This document shows, in pieces, positions 34,385-46,104 of a DNA stretch of 64,000 nt. The DNA is from Rehmannia glutinosa. Its lineage: Eukaryota; Streptophyta; Magnoliopsida; Lamiales; Orobanchaceae. A model generated the notes under the pieces. The model was not told the origin of the DNA. It saw nothing but the letters and a program-made list of their open reading frames with translations, and did not search any database. Made by a program: the position numbers and the translations under genes. The stretch lies in assembly GCA_016081115.2 (NCBI GenBank), contig JABTTQ020002609.1:186001-250000 (forward strand). The letters run 5' to 3'. Position 1 is the first letter of the stretch; each line of letters starts with the position of its first letter.

Positions 34385-34437
34385 ATTGCTTGGATAAATC
34401 CCCACCTATCTCAAACAAGGGGTGTCCCATTTGAACC
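34385..34437 (-). repeat. Right terminal inverted repeat of MULE-1
   Basis: Read on the minus strand it starts GGTTCAAATGGGACACCCCT and continues 'GTTTGAGATAGGTGGGGATT', pairing with 25351-25405. Outside it lie AAACCAAATC and a TA run. Confidence 0.85.
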
Positions 34438-35090
34438 AAACCAAATCTATATATATATATATATATATATGATTTGAATTATATGAGTGTAACATTTTAG
34501 GGTGAGTTCGTGGGGACAAATCATCGATCGTTGGCTTATTTTTTTAAATGGTCCAAATTAAACACTTTTTTTTTTTATATCTTTTTTTCGATATCCATAT
34601 GCAACATGTAATATCCCATAATTCCCATATTTGGTTAGTTAATGATGGACTTTAGATTTCCAATCTTGCCGATATAAGAGAATTTCTAGGTTTATATATT
34701 TTTCAGTTGGCCCAATGACTTATTTTTAAAGGTCCATTTTATTAAGACCATATGAGTATTTTGGGATTTTAATATTTTGTAGTACTTTTACCAGATTATA
34801 AGTCTTTTTTTTTTATTGATACAATATTATTAGATAAAACAAAATATTTTAATACAATATTATTAGATAAAACAAAATATTTTATAATGTGTATTTATTA
34901 TACTTAACCTAATACATGACAATTAGAATTCTTAAGACCATTACTCGATAAACAAGTCTCAAATCTACGAATATCACAACTCTATTCTCCCATTTTCTTA
35001 GCGGTGTTAGATGCTCTCACAAAGTGTTTGCGATGTTACATTTGATTACCATATTCCATCCGTAATGAGCTCAATCGGATGAAGACGATT
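34438..35090 (+). repeat. AT run and possible Ty3/gypsy-type LTR remnant
   Basis: (TA)n at 34449-34470. From about 34607, TGTAATATCCCATAATTCCC resembles the start of plant gypsy LTRs. 34815-34890 holds a tandem pair of 'ATACAATATTATTAGATAAA'. No pol sequence is attached and the end is not seen. Confidence 0.35.
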
Positions 35091-35480
35091 TTGTTTAGTG
35101 GGGCCAACAAATAAAGAGGAAAATTTTATTATTTGGAAGAAGGAGAGGACTCACTTCCTAAAGAATGTGGAGGCCTTGGTTTTGGGATTTTAAAGCGATG
35201 AATGATGCACCGATTGCAAAGAAAGAGGTTTGGAGATTGATTACTAACTCGAACTCATTTGTTGGTAAAATGTTTAAGGATAAGTACTTTCCCAAAGGAG
35301 GGCGTATGGATCTCCAAGTCACTACTAGTGCTTCATGGATGTGAAAAAATCGATGGAAACAAGATATGTGTTGGAAAAAGGAGTGAGGTATAAGGTGGGA
35401 AATAGAAAGTCCATCAAGATTTGGAACTCTCCTTGAATACCAGAGCAGTCAATTCAAACCCGAGTCGGGGTGACCAAGCA
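35091..35480 (+). pseudogene. L1-type LINE fragment, C-terminal part of ORF2
   Basis: Frames give GFWDFKAMNDAPIAKKEVWR, GKMFKDKYFPKGG, then CWKKE and 'GIRWEIES', and NRKSIKIWNSP in the next frame. These follow the order of the plant LINE region after the RT: 'GGLGFRDL..FN.ALLAKQ.WR', 'RYFP.G', 'GVRW.VGNG.SI.IW.DPWIP'. Stops (for example in SASWM*) and frame changes show it is dead. 35481-35760 has no clear continuation. Confidence 0.75.
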
Positions 35481-35760
35481 AGCCCCATTTTGGGTTCGTG
35501 AGTTGATTTCAAATGATCATCATGGGTGGGATGAAGTAGTCATTGAGTGTTCAATCTCGCGGAGATACTCAAAGAATTTTAGACATCAAGCTCCTTCACG
35601 ATCCACAAAGAGACGGTGGTGTGGCACTTTGCCAGAATGAGCATGTCAGTCAAATCGACCTATGAACTTGATTGAAAATAAGGCAAACTAACTAGAGAAA
35701 AGTAGAAATTAGTGGTACTCTCTCAAAGTTTAAGGCAATTTGGAAAAGAAGCTAAGTTGA

Positions 35761-36568
35761 ATATTAAAATAAGATGAAACATTTTCTTTGAAATGTTCTT
35801 TTTGCATGTTTTGTGTGATTTTTGTGCGTTTTCTACTTTGATTGTGCATATTTTTTGTCTTTACATTACATTTTATAGTGTTGTGTGTTACGTAGGTATT
35901 TTTGTTATTTTCGTAGGTTTTTGTAAAAGAAGTCTTAAAAATGGGCTACAACGGGCATCACGGCCGGATGACGGTTGGGACGACGACAAGTGCACAGAGC
36001 GACAAGAGTGTGCGATGCACACAAGGGACAACAAAGGAAATTAAACGCGATGCGCACTTGCGTGGCGCTGCCGCGCGCAATCAACTTTGACGAGAATGTG
36101 ATATGGGCGTGCACGCAAGGAGCCTGGGCACGCAATGGGTGCATGCGCAAGGAAGATGGCACGCGACGAGTGCATGGCGACACTGCGGGAATGTGGTACG
36201 GACCACTGCGTGGATGCGCACGAGATGAGCGGGTGCACACCTAAAGACCCTTCTAGAATTTTATTAGATTTTCTTCTTTTAGGATTCTTCCACCTTTGTA
36301 TAAGATTTTAAGGCTTATAATAACACTTGGGGAATCCATAATTTCGTACACTTTATTACTTAACACTTTTAGTTTTTGTAATTTTTAGGTCCAATGAAAT
36401 ACGATCGGGATTTTTCTCGTGTATATTGATCGTCCATGGTGTTCATGTCGCAATATTTGATCACCTGGTTTAGATTTTTTTTCTTTGATTTTGCATGAAG
36501 AGAGAGTGGAGAGAATGTCGATTTTGGTGTGATTATTTAACTATGGAACGTTATCTCCATCATATCCC
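35761..36568. other. Unassigned region with a GC-rich island
   Basis: 35940-36245 is markedly GC-rich compared with its surroundings and repeats short blocks such as GATGCGCAC, GTGCACAC, GGGTGCAC and GCATGCGC. Frames open here on both strands because of the composition, not because of a protein. The flanks are AT-rich with no coding signal. Confidence 0.5.
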
Positions 36569-36684
36569 ATGATTATTGGGCTTGTATTATGAGAAGTTTG
36601 TTATAGCATTTTAAGAGTTGTTAATTTACCCTTTTTGTGTTTTAAATAATTAGTAAATGATATAAATTTGATAGGAATCTGAAC

Positions 36685-37553
36685 TCGGGTCATCACGGTG
36701 TGGTTTGGGCCGTTTTCGATATTTTCAAATCGAATTGCTAAGTGCGGTTCGACCACAAGTTTGATTTTAAGTCACGATTTTTAAGAATAAAACAAACATG
36801 CGGTTTCAATGATTTCCGAGCGTCTTCGTGGTTTTACCTTATAATACATGAATATAATATGGAACAAACTAAATGAGTAAAAAAATCTTATCAATTCGAT
36901 AACTAAAAAGTTAAGGATATGTTCGTAAATTGAATGACGTAATAGGTAATAGCATATAATAGTTGAATCGATAAATATAGTGAGTGTTTGCAACCACTTA
37001 AAAAATGTTCCTCATATTTTGGCTTAAAAATCACTTTTCGGTGTTTTCAAGTGTCAACTTAAGCTTCATTTAATCGAATCTAAAAAGTATGGAGAGGGGT
37101 CTTAGATTTCTGCTTCAACTATTGGTTTGACTTTTATAAACAAATAAGCACTTCTACAACTTTTTCACCAAACTCTATTAACTTTTGATTCTCAATTTTT
37201 GATTTTATTTTTAACTTCTACCAACATGTCGATTACCAACTAATTCTACTTTTGTACAATAAATTATTTTTATATACACAGAAGTTTTTGCAAACTCTCC
37301 CATAACTTCAATATATCGATCTCTATGTCACAAAGTTTCAAGCATAAATCACATTATACAATTTTAGTCCATTATAACAAGAAATGAAGAAGCCAACCCT
37401 ATTGTCCTAGGGTTTTCTTTAACTTTGATGTAATAAACTATTAAGTAAATTGACTAATATACCTATAATAAATCGGTGAAAATAATTAAATATGGTAGTA
37501 CATAATCATATACAAATATACTATATTGAGAGAAACATACTAATATATATAGC

Positions 37554-37586
<33 letters not shown>

Positions 37587-37766
37587 ATATTCTATTTTAT
37601 GGATCGGTTCGGTGTGAGACTTCAAATTTTAATTGCACCATCTTATGCGGTGCAATTTAGTTTAAAAATACTAATTGCGGTTTTTCAATAAATAAGCACT
37701 TGCGGTGTGGTACTCGATTTGATTTGGTCGGTTTTCACGATTTTTGATTTTTGTTGATCAGCCCTA
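36685..37766. mobile_element. Non-autonomous hAT element, copy 1 (1,082 bp)
   Basis: It is flanked by a perfect 8-bp duplication ATCTGAAC (36677-36684 and 37767-37774), the size made by hAT transposases. Ends: TCGGGTCATCA on the left, TAGGGCTGATCA read inward on the right, imperfect terminal inverted repeats. The interior is AT-rich with GCGGT(T/G) motifs near both ends and no reading frame. Confidence 0.85.
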
Positions 37767-37850
37767 ATCTGAACCATTGATTAAGGGGAGTGGATGGTTA
37801 TGATCAATCCATACGGTCTTAGAGTAAGAGGTTGTCACACGAGATTCTAT

Positions 37851-37852
<2 letters not shown>

Positions 37853-37890
<38 letters not shown>
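37853..37890. repeat. (AT)n microsatellite, copy 1
   Basis: About 19 AT units directly before the GGAGGATCAAGTGAGACC end sequence. Copy 2 (63202-63231) is shorter. Confidence 0.95.
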
Positions 37891-37892
<2 letters not shown>

Positions 37893-37893
37893 A

Positions 37894-38129
37894 GGATCAA
37901 GTGAGACCATGTCTCTAAGTGAGACACAATGGACTATCTCAACCATCCTCCACTATTAATCAATGGGTATGATTTAATGGATAAAAAATATATTAAAACA
38001 TCAATTTAATCAACATAAGGGTAGTAGGGTAAAATAACATAACAAAGTTGTTACAAGAATGAAATCAAATATCTTTCTCTCTCATACATCTCTCAATCTC
38101 ACGTGTATCTCTCCCATTCTCTCTCTCAC

Positions 38130-38179
<50 letters not shown>

Positions 38180-39220
38180 CTCCATTAACTACTGTCATTA
38201 ACAACCTTCATCTCCATCGCAAATTCAGATCACAATTCTCCATAACCACTGTTATTAACATTTCATGAAAATTACAAAAAACAAAACAGGATAAATTGGT
38301 GCACTATTACAGAAAAATAACTAACAGTGAGTTCGAATATGATGATGAATAATCAGTCGTAGAAAAAACTCTATCCAACAGCATCAATGATGTAGACATC
38401 GATGGAGAAGTACTCGAAACTAGCCATTAACATAAACTCTTAAAAAACTGTAATTTTCATGAATAAGACGATGCATAGATACTTATGAAATGATGTATAG
38501 ATACTTATGAGACGATGCATAAATACTTATGAAACGGTGCATATATCCATAAGATATAACATATTTGAAAATATGCAACAAAAATCAACTAAATATGCAT
38601 TATCTGAAAACTATCTATGTAGCGTAAAAAAACCTAATATATAGTACAATATACCCAACTATGCAAGGCGTCATAAACTATGCAACAAAATCCACTAACT
38701 ATGAATTATCTAGAAACTATCTATGCAATGTGGAATAACTAAATATGCGGTACATTATGTAACATCCCATTTTCATAATTTCCAAAAAGCAACATCCCAT
38801 TTTCATAACTATGCATTATATAGAAACTATTTATGCAGTGTAGAATAACTAAATATGCAGTACATTATATTCAACTATGTGTTATTGTCGTAAAATAGTG
38901 CAACAAAAACAACTAAATATGCATTCATTAATAGCTAATTAAGCAATTAGAAGAACCCTAACTATCTTTGTAAAATAAAAAATTAGAAAGAAAATTGCTT
39001 CATTAATTAACAGTAACACCATGAAATCTGGCAGTTACAATATCACTCCATAAAAATGTTTACAAAAAGTCAAACATACCAGAAAAACCGCTAGGGATAA
39101 TTATAAAATTACCCTTAAATCAGCGAAAATCCGAAAAAAAAACTGAATTAATCGCATCCCTTCATTTTTTAAGATAAATGGGTAAGATGAGTCCACACTA
39201 TCTCACCTAGGGTGGTCTTA
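37894..39220. mobile_element. Putative Mutator-type MITE or MULE-2 end
   Basis: The left end GGATCAAGTGAGACCATGTC resembles the MULE-1 terminus (GGTTCAAATGGGACAC). An inverted partner lies at 39191-39220 (read inward TAAGACCACCCTAGGTGAGA), with 'GTGAGAYA..TGGAC' shared by both. Either this is a 1.3 kb MITE inserted next to MULE-2, or 37894 is the left end of MULE-2 itself and the inner arm is incidental. No clear 9-bp duplication is visible because the left flank is a TA run. A TC run (38130-38174) and 'ACTATGCATTATYTAGAAAC' repeats (about 38590-38840) lie inside. Confidence 0.5.
38130..38174 (+). repeat. (TC)n microsatellite, copy 1
   Basis: About 22 TC units. Copy 2 is at 63472-63519. Confidence 0.95.
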
Positions 39221-39753
39221 TTTAAAAGTAAAGTTGTATTAAGTTTTGATATATGAATTGGGTGTTTTTTATGTAGGGGTTGTGGTGTATTTTAACTATT
39301 TAGATATGTTATGTTAAAAATACAACATTAAATGGAATGTAAACAAATCATTGTATACAGTTTGGTATATGAATTGTGTGGTTTTTTTATGTAGGGGTTG
39401 TGGTGTATACTAAGTATACATTTATGGTATATTAAATATACAACAAGGCATTTTTTTTGCTTTTGTTTATCTTGTGCACATTTTTTTTTTTTTTTTTTTT
39501 TGAGTATTTGTTCCTTTGGTTTTAATTCGTAGTAAATAAGTGTATATTTCTACTCCTTACAGTTATGGTCCTGTAGAATTTTGCCATTTGCACTCAAGGA
39601 AATGAATTTATTGTTTATAAAAACACAAGGTGTTGACGCTTGAAACCCCACTGCCCCTGACAAGTATGCAGTCGTTTTATACTAACTATACAAGTATGTC
39701 ATGTTCAATATACAACATTAAGTGGAATATAAACAAATGATGTTTAAAGTTTT
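39221..39753 (+). other. Left remnant of MULE-2, with repeated exon-edge-like units
   Basis: Two copies of a unit reading 'TTTATGTAGGGGTTGTGGTG' (about 39268 and 39393). A third, related unit continues across the element C insertion at 49467 ('TTTATGTAGGTGTTGTGG'), immediately before the ULP1 start codon. The 5 bases GTTTT at 39749-39753 are the left target duplication of element C. (T)n at 39481-39502. Confidence 0.65.
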
Positions 39754-41289
39754 TGTAGGTCCCAAGGGGTGTGAGTAAGGTTTAGAAGGAGGGGGGGATG
39801 AATAAAACTTACCAACTTTTCGATTTTAGTCCTTTTAAAAATATTACAGAGTTAATATAATCAACTGAGTCCTTGAGGGACAACTAAGTTGGTAATTCAA
39901 CAGAGTTAGCCACTCACGGACTCGATAGAGCTATTGATAGAATAACTCAACTATTTAACATGAACCTTAACTTGGGTTGTGTTGGTTTTTTATCGTGGAA
40001 GACTTAACACCCTTGAATTGTTTTAAACTTGTTTTAACATGATTTTAATGACTTGATTTATTAATCAATTGGATAACAAATAAGTTTATCAAAGCATATA
40101 TAAAGTAAGTATGCGAAATGTAAATGTCTTTGAAAAAATAAATGACACAGTTAATTTTTATAGAGGTTCGAAGATGGGGTAATTCTTCTAATCCTCTCTT
40201 CTCCAACTCCGGAGAATCCACTATGTAAAAGATCCATTTACAAAGTGGTCAACAATCTAGAGACAACCTTGGTCACACAAGTGGCCTCGTCAGGCTCGGC
40301 TTCTTCACAGGCATTTGCCTTGCTACTTTGACTCACTTTCTCAAGCTCTTGGATTTGATCATGAAGCCCTCCAATAACTTGAATCTTTGTTCGACCTTGA
40401 ACCTTCCTACAATCCTCCTTGGAAAGTAGACCCCTTTTGATTCTTCAAAAGTTTCCTCTTCAACTGATTTCAAGTTGTCTTTCCTTCGGCTTGTGTTGGA
40501 TCGATTTCCTTCGAGTTTGGGGCTTGAGGATTTGCTTGAATATTCTTGAGAGTATTTACCCCGGGTTAATTGCTTGAATATTACTTGATTTCTCGGTGTG
40601 CAAGGTTATCATTTCTCAATGAATTTCCTTGGCCTTTTTTATAGTGAGCTTTGAAAATCTGCCCGTCAAAGAGATAGTTGATTTCAAAAGTCACTTGTAT
40701 TCGTTGGCTTGTCTTTCTTGGTCCTCGATCTTGAGATATATACCCTTCCTCGTATTAAATGAATTTGCGACACCAGGTTACGACACAAGGTGCGAGTGCT
40801 TCCCATTGGTTTATTCCTTTTGCACGCTTAAGGATGAGCACTTTAAGACTGGCGGCATGGAAGTATTACTTATTTAAGTAATGTTATTGACTTACGTGCA
40901 ACGGATTTATTTGATTAACTCCTCTTGCATTTTGCGCCTTTTCCCAGGTGACTTGAGTCGCTCCAATCATTGGATGACTCATGTGTCACTCAACTTGAGA
41001 CTTGGGCTTCGAGTTGACTTTGGACCGACACTTCACACGCAATTGTTCCTCCCGGTTGATACATCTTGATCGAGTTCTTGATCTTCTATCTTGGCCATAC
41101 TGTTTTGTTGCCTGGTGAGTCTTCACTTCCGAGTCTTGATTTGGCTTCTTGTATTTCAGGGCGTAATCGACTTGACTAAGCTTTTCCACCCTATCTATTA
41201 CAATGTAAATTACAAGGAAAATGGAGTTTAACTTCTAGTTTAAGTTTTACATGGCATTCATCAATATCTATAAAATAAATTTCCCAACA
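39754..41289 (-). repeat. 3' LTR of element C (1,536 bp)
   Basis: On the minus strand it runs from TGTTGGGAAATTTATTTTA (41289) to CCTTGGGACCTACA (39754). A TATAAAA box lies near 40636-40642. It is the same family as the LTRs of B and D. Confidence 0.9.
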
Positions 41290-41306
41290 ATTTCCCCCTT
41301 TTTGAT
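41290..41306 (-). other. Polypurine tract of element C
   Basis: On the minus strand AAAAAGGGGGAAAT directly precedes the LTR start TGTTGGG, preceded by GGCATCATC as in element B. Confidence 0.8.
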
Positions 41307-41582
41307 GATGCCAAAACTTAAAAACATTATACAACATGTAAACAACAAAGATACATACATATAATGCAGTAACAAAGAATGTATGCGTAGAATCGATCGT
41401 TTTATTGATCATAGCATTCTTGTCTTTTACACAGCTGTTTACATTTGGTATCAGAACATTCTATATCAAAGCAACAATACAGACATCTATGCTAGGATAC
41501 CAATACAAAGTGAAAAACTATAGAAAACTTCACTAAGTATTACAAATGACTTACAAAAATGTATTTACATAAGTAAAGTACA

Positions 41583-44500
41583 TGAAAGGTTCGCAGCAAC
41601 ACTTCATCGCCTTCGCTGCCTCCTTTTTTCCTCTTCAGCTTTATCGAAGTCATCAACTCTTTTTCTCTTTTTATCTTCTTCTTTTCTCTTTTTCATTTCT
41701 TATTCCTTCTTCTTCTTTCGTAATCTCTTTTTTGCAGCGGGGTCATCCCTTCTCTGCCTTTCCTCCCATTCATGTGTGGCTTTGGCACTTTCTACTGCCA
41801 TTGTTCTTTTGGCTTTTTCAATCTTGCGTCGTGCCCCAGTCTAATACACGATATCACTTTTTTTCGCTCTTTTCCGACTCGGCTCCTCTTTCTCCGAGAG
41901 TGTCTTTGACAGGGAGCTCTGGATTTTCCGGTGAGTGTCTCATGCTAGAGCTTTCTTGTTTCTCACTGTCTTGCACACCTCCGATCCTTTTTCCCAAGTA
42001 TAGATCCCATGCTTTGGTTAGAGACAATCCTTGAAGTAGCCTCAAAGATCAAAGTGTTTTGAATTCTTCCATGGATCAGCTCGAGATCCAACATGCTACA
42101 TTAATTCAGGGGGGTCAATTAGAGCCTTGCTTAATTCAGTTGGGAGTCTATAGTGCTCTTTTAAGATCTGTTGAACACGAGCTTCCTGTTTTTGGGAGAA
42201 CTCCTCAATTCCCGCTCAATGATCTTTTTTTTACTTTCAGCTGGCACAACGGAGTGTCCCATTGGTAGGGTTACAGTGGGGAGTTTGCTCATGATGGAGG
42301 GTGTGACTTGACCTTCTTTGAGGGTTTCAAAGCAATCATTAATGTCAAATCCTTTGAATGTTCCCCCTGTGAGATGCTTTTCCCTTCTTCTCTCACCAGT
42401 GCAGATTCTTTCATTTTTCTTCTTTTAAACTCCTTTGGGTTTCCTCTTCCCCCTTTTAGCATCATCAAAGGAAAGAGGGACCCAGGAACATACTCTTGAG
42501 CATAAAGTCGAGTCTCACGAGAGCAGAATTCTATTTGGAGTATCTTGTTTGCATAAGCGGTCCTAATTCGAGGCGAGTGGCTTTGGACTCGGCTACCACC
42601 AATTTCATTTCAGCCATGAGGAGGCTGAATTTTGCATTCATGGTCTCCTCAGGCCTAGAACTTCTTTTCTCTCGAAATTCACGCAGAAGCTCCATTTTGT
42701 TTTGTGAGATGCATGCAACCTTTCAATATACACAAAGCACCATTTGCTTTAGATCAACATTGTCGGCCCATCCGAGCGAGCATTACCGCCATACGGTGCT
42801 TTAAAATAACGAACTTGCTCGATTCGCATGGCATATTGCTATTGAGACCATTCGTGATCCGCACCACTATCCCTCTCAAGTCTCTTTGTGAGGGTAGCAT
42901 CCCTATTGTCGATCGTAAGTCCAGCAAGGCCCTGATGTCTTTCAATCTTCTCAATCTCTTTGCGACGGTCTTTCTTGAAGATCTCAAAGTCGATTGTCTC
43001 ACTAGATTCACTGCAGGCCACTCTCTTCAAAGAAAGTTGAACTCTACCGTGGAACAATTGTGTCGAAGGGATGATTGGATCTTCTCCCACGATGAATCTT
43101 CGTTGTTTAGCGGTCTCTTACGCTGCACTGGTAGGATCGGCGTGAAAGGGAATACCTTGGAAAGGCATCATCACTTACATATGGGATTGCTTGTGAGGTT
43201 GTGCCTATGATGATTGACTCATCGTACCTCACCGCGATAGCTTAAAGCGTGGGTCACGGTGTAGGAGCTGTGAATGAAGCGGTGTAGTCATTCTGACTAT
43301 TTGCGTGGGGAGCTCGCATAGTGGATGTGTCTCAACTGGGCGATTGAGATATTTTTGCCCGAGTGAGCCTCATTTGTCTTAACAACGTCTCGTCTCGCCA
43401 ATTTGTCATGTGAATAACCGGTTCCTCTATTGCATCATCAACGTCATTGGATGATGATGAAAATCGGGGCTTGGTTCATCATCGAAGTTGAATATTTGAT
43501 GAAGACTTTATCACTTAGATGATTCGTAGTTTTGAGAACATCCTCAATTTGGGTCCTTTGATGCAACGGGGTGGACTCAGCCTTCATCTTGGACCCAAGA
43601 ATGATGTATCAGGTTCTCTGGGAGTCGTGAAGTGCAACTTATCTCTTCGATTTCACCGCTTTGAGCTGGAGGAATGTTTTGAGTCTCTTGAACTTTGGGA
43701 AGTCTCAACCTCCAGCCAGCCTTCTACTTCACCTCCGGTAGTCTCAAGCTGCTGCGGGCCTTCAATATTCCCTTAGATAGTCGCAGTGTCATAGGGTCTT
43801 AGAACATGGCATCCGTAGGAGTCTAAACCCTAGGATTGCACTTTCTTTTGCCCCAGTGTTAACTCGGCATTTTCATCATGTGCCTTGATTGTAAACGATT
43901 GCCATCGCCCTTCAAAGCTTTGACATTTGGGAGACGACTTCAACTATCAGAGCTTCGTCGATATCAATCTGCTATGGTTTTTCTCGGTTTCCACTTCGCC
44001 ATCTTTCTTCAAGTTAGAGTCTTCTGCTGCATCCTATGACCCTATTGCGGTGAAGAGAGTTTCCCCTCAGTGGCACACAGTGGGTGGTATTGATGATGAC
44101 GGGTCACTCTGCTCTCGACTCGTGGCTTTTTCATTTGAATGCTCGGCCATTTAGAGTGGTGGTAAAACACCTTCTTCAGGAGTTGACTCAATTTGGGTGC
44201 CCAAAATCGATTTCATTGCCAATTCCCTTGGACCCATCATCCGATAACAGGGGACATGGTGAAGCCAGCGATATCTGTGTGTCTCGCTGCACCACTCCCA
44301 AAGTCGTCTGAGAAGAGAGATTGAGATGACTCTCACAGTCCTTCAAATAATTGTTGCTCATGCAAGCTGCACGATTCTCTCATTGTTTGCTGCATGTACG
44401 ACTTTTATGCAAAAAGCGTGATGGGATCCTCATCACTCTTTGAGTATATATCTAGATGTGTATGAGTGTGAGATGGAGATTTGTGAATTCATACATCTTA

Positions 44501-46104
44501 GCTTTTTATAGGACACGGGCTTTCTCTTCGGCTTTGTCCTTCTCATCCGCTTTAATGATGCGGGAGGATATCCATACGATTTGTCTTCGTCAAGGGCTGT
44601 CAAGCAATCGAGACCCCAAGAAACCGAAGCAACTCTTATTCCTCTTCAATGTACTCGGGATGAAAGCAATCGCATCCATGAGTGATCAAGTTTCCATGCC
44701 CTCCACTCTCGTGGCGTCTACGGATATCTGGATATAGTGGAGAATACATGACAACATCATCATCCTCATCTTCATCATCTCCTTGGAGTGTCGGGTGAGG
44801 AGGAGAGATAACTCTTTCAACTATGGGGTTGGTCGTCTCTGCCTTTGCCCTCACTATCCTCAATCTGTCTTGTCTTCACGCAGAGTCTTGATGGCCTCTG
44901 TTGATCATCTCGCCTAGGGGCTTGGAGAACATCAATAACTTCGAGAGACATTTCTTCCGGATTACCCGCCAGACTCAACTTGTGACTCGGCTAAGAGCGT
45001 GATTCAACTTTCTTTTCAAGCTCACGAATGCTTGAAAAGTCTTCTTCTTAGTCCGAACGAGAGGAGTTTTAAGTTCTTCTTCTTCTTACGATACTTTGGG
45101 CGGGTAGGCATCCTTCTTGGAGGAGTTGCCTTCCTTGACTTGGGGGCCCCTCTTCTTCCATATGGTGGAGAAGGGATTTGGGTTTCCTTCTCGGTCACAG
45201 GGCGGCGGAGACTTCTGGTGCGAGGCGGACGACGACCGAGCTGCGAGGGCAAGTGCATCATTTTTCTTTAAGCTGGAAGCTTTGCTTTCTTCTTCGGTGG
45301 AGGGTAGCGGATTGTGTCCTCGGGTTGTTTGATTTCCCTCACTTGTTTCTCGCTTCTTCGCGTGGGCTCTCTTGGGCTCCGGAGAGGCTCGCCACGAACA
45401 TCTTCTTGTTGACATGGAAGGGTTTTCCATGTCGAAGGGGAATATCCTTCACTTCCTAAGTGGCCAATCACGAGGCCATATCAAGAGATCTCTAAAGGAT
45501 CCATCATCCTTGAACGTCTTGTTTTACATTGTTGTACTGCTTTGCGTACCGAACTCATTTCGTTTTTTTGCCTTGCATGATCGTAGCCATGACGATCGCC
45601 TTGTCTTCGACAAGCGATTAAAGATTCCAAACTTCATGTCTACACATTTTGGAAGACATCCATCAACTTATGATAGTCGTCCTTCTGACAACGCCCTTCA
45701 TCATTGCGGTAGACTACCATAGCAAATAAGCACTCTGGTTTGGCTACCTCTTTCCACGCAGCAGCCAAATCAACATCAGCTTCAATAATCTCTTTCATGT
45801 CTTCTGACGGCAACAAGCAGTGCTCCACAAGGTCCTTAGCATTTATCATTATGTCCTTGCGGTGGACAGAAGGCTTGATTCCTTCGTCCTGCACCTCTGC
45901 GTTTACGTAGAACTGCGCCACCTCTTCTAGGTAGGTGTGCGAGTATTCCAAAGTCAGAAAATCCTTGAGACTGAATTTTCTAGCATTTTAGCGATTTTCT
46001 TGACAAGGGTTTCATCGGAACCCTGCTTCACCATTCCTTCAAAGTCTACTAACGATCCAGTGGATTTGCTTGGAGAATTTAACGAAATCAAACTCCGGTG
46101 CCAT
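41583..46104 (-). pseudogene. Long ORF3 downstream of pol, element C (broken)
   Basis: It begins MAPEFDFVKFSKQIHWIV at 46104, after the pol stop near 46665. A well-kept 103-residue block (45951-45640) contains YLEEVAQFYVNAEVQ, VHRKDIMINAKDLVEHCLLP and CLFAMVVYRND. The rest is charged and low in hydrophobic residues. The C-terminus (42050-41583) is Lys/Glu/Arg-rich and coiled-coil-like. Frames change many times. The block 'FYVNAEV...KDI.I...L...LLP' resembles the N-terminal domain of plant transposon proteins sometimes called putative plant transposon protein; I could not check this. Some SIRE-type copia elements carry an extra ORF here, called env-like. I see no signal peptide or membrane segment, so I do not call this an envelope gene. 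Confidence 0.6.

Larger units (their letters stand above)
25351..34437. mobile_element. MULE-1: 9.1 kb Mutator-like element with convergent transposase and ULP1 genes
   Basis: The ends are inverted repeats. The left end starts GGTTCAAATGGGACACACCC (25351) and the right end, read inward, GGTTCAAATGGGACACCCCT (34437). Similarity continues for about 50 bp through 'GTGGGGATTTWTCCAA'. Inside are a FAR1-like transposase (+, 25707-29215), a block of minisatellites, and a ULP1-like protease gene (-, about 33000-29976), tail to tail. ATATATGAT directly precedes the left end and recurs at about 34464-34472 after a TA run, so it may be the 9-bp duplication if the TA run belongs to the element. Both genes are broken. 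MULE-2 (39.2-56.7 kb) carries the same pair in reverse orientation. Confidence 0.85.
36569..38655. repeat. Duplicated segment, copy 1 (at least 2.08 kb)
   Basis: Nearly identical to 61919-64000, with only scattered substitutions, 1-base indels and microsatellite length changes. The left edge is sharp at ATGATTATTGGGC: upstream of it, copy 1 has unrelated sequence and copy 2 has copia integrase. The right edge is unknown because copy 2 runs off the window. Both copies contain the same hAT MITE in the same target site, a TA run, a TC run and the start of a Mutator-type repeat. Confidence 0.95.

Noticed and set aside
35935..36244. Frames of 65-101 residues on both strands.
   Set aside because: They open together in the GC-rich island because stop codons are rare there; no motif.
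38059..38268. A frame with a Ser-Leu repeat.
   Set aside because: Translation of the (TC)n microsatellite.
41582..45722. Many plus-strand open frames (up to 168 residues) over 41.6-45.7 kb, some Phe/Ser-rich and membrane-like.
   Set aside because: They are the complement of the charged minus-strand ORF3 of element C; Glu/Lys-rich coding read backwards gives Phe/Leu/Ser-rich frames.
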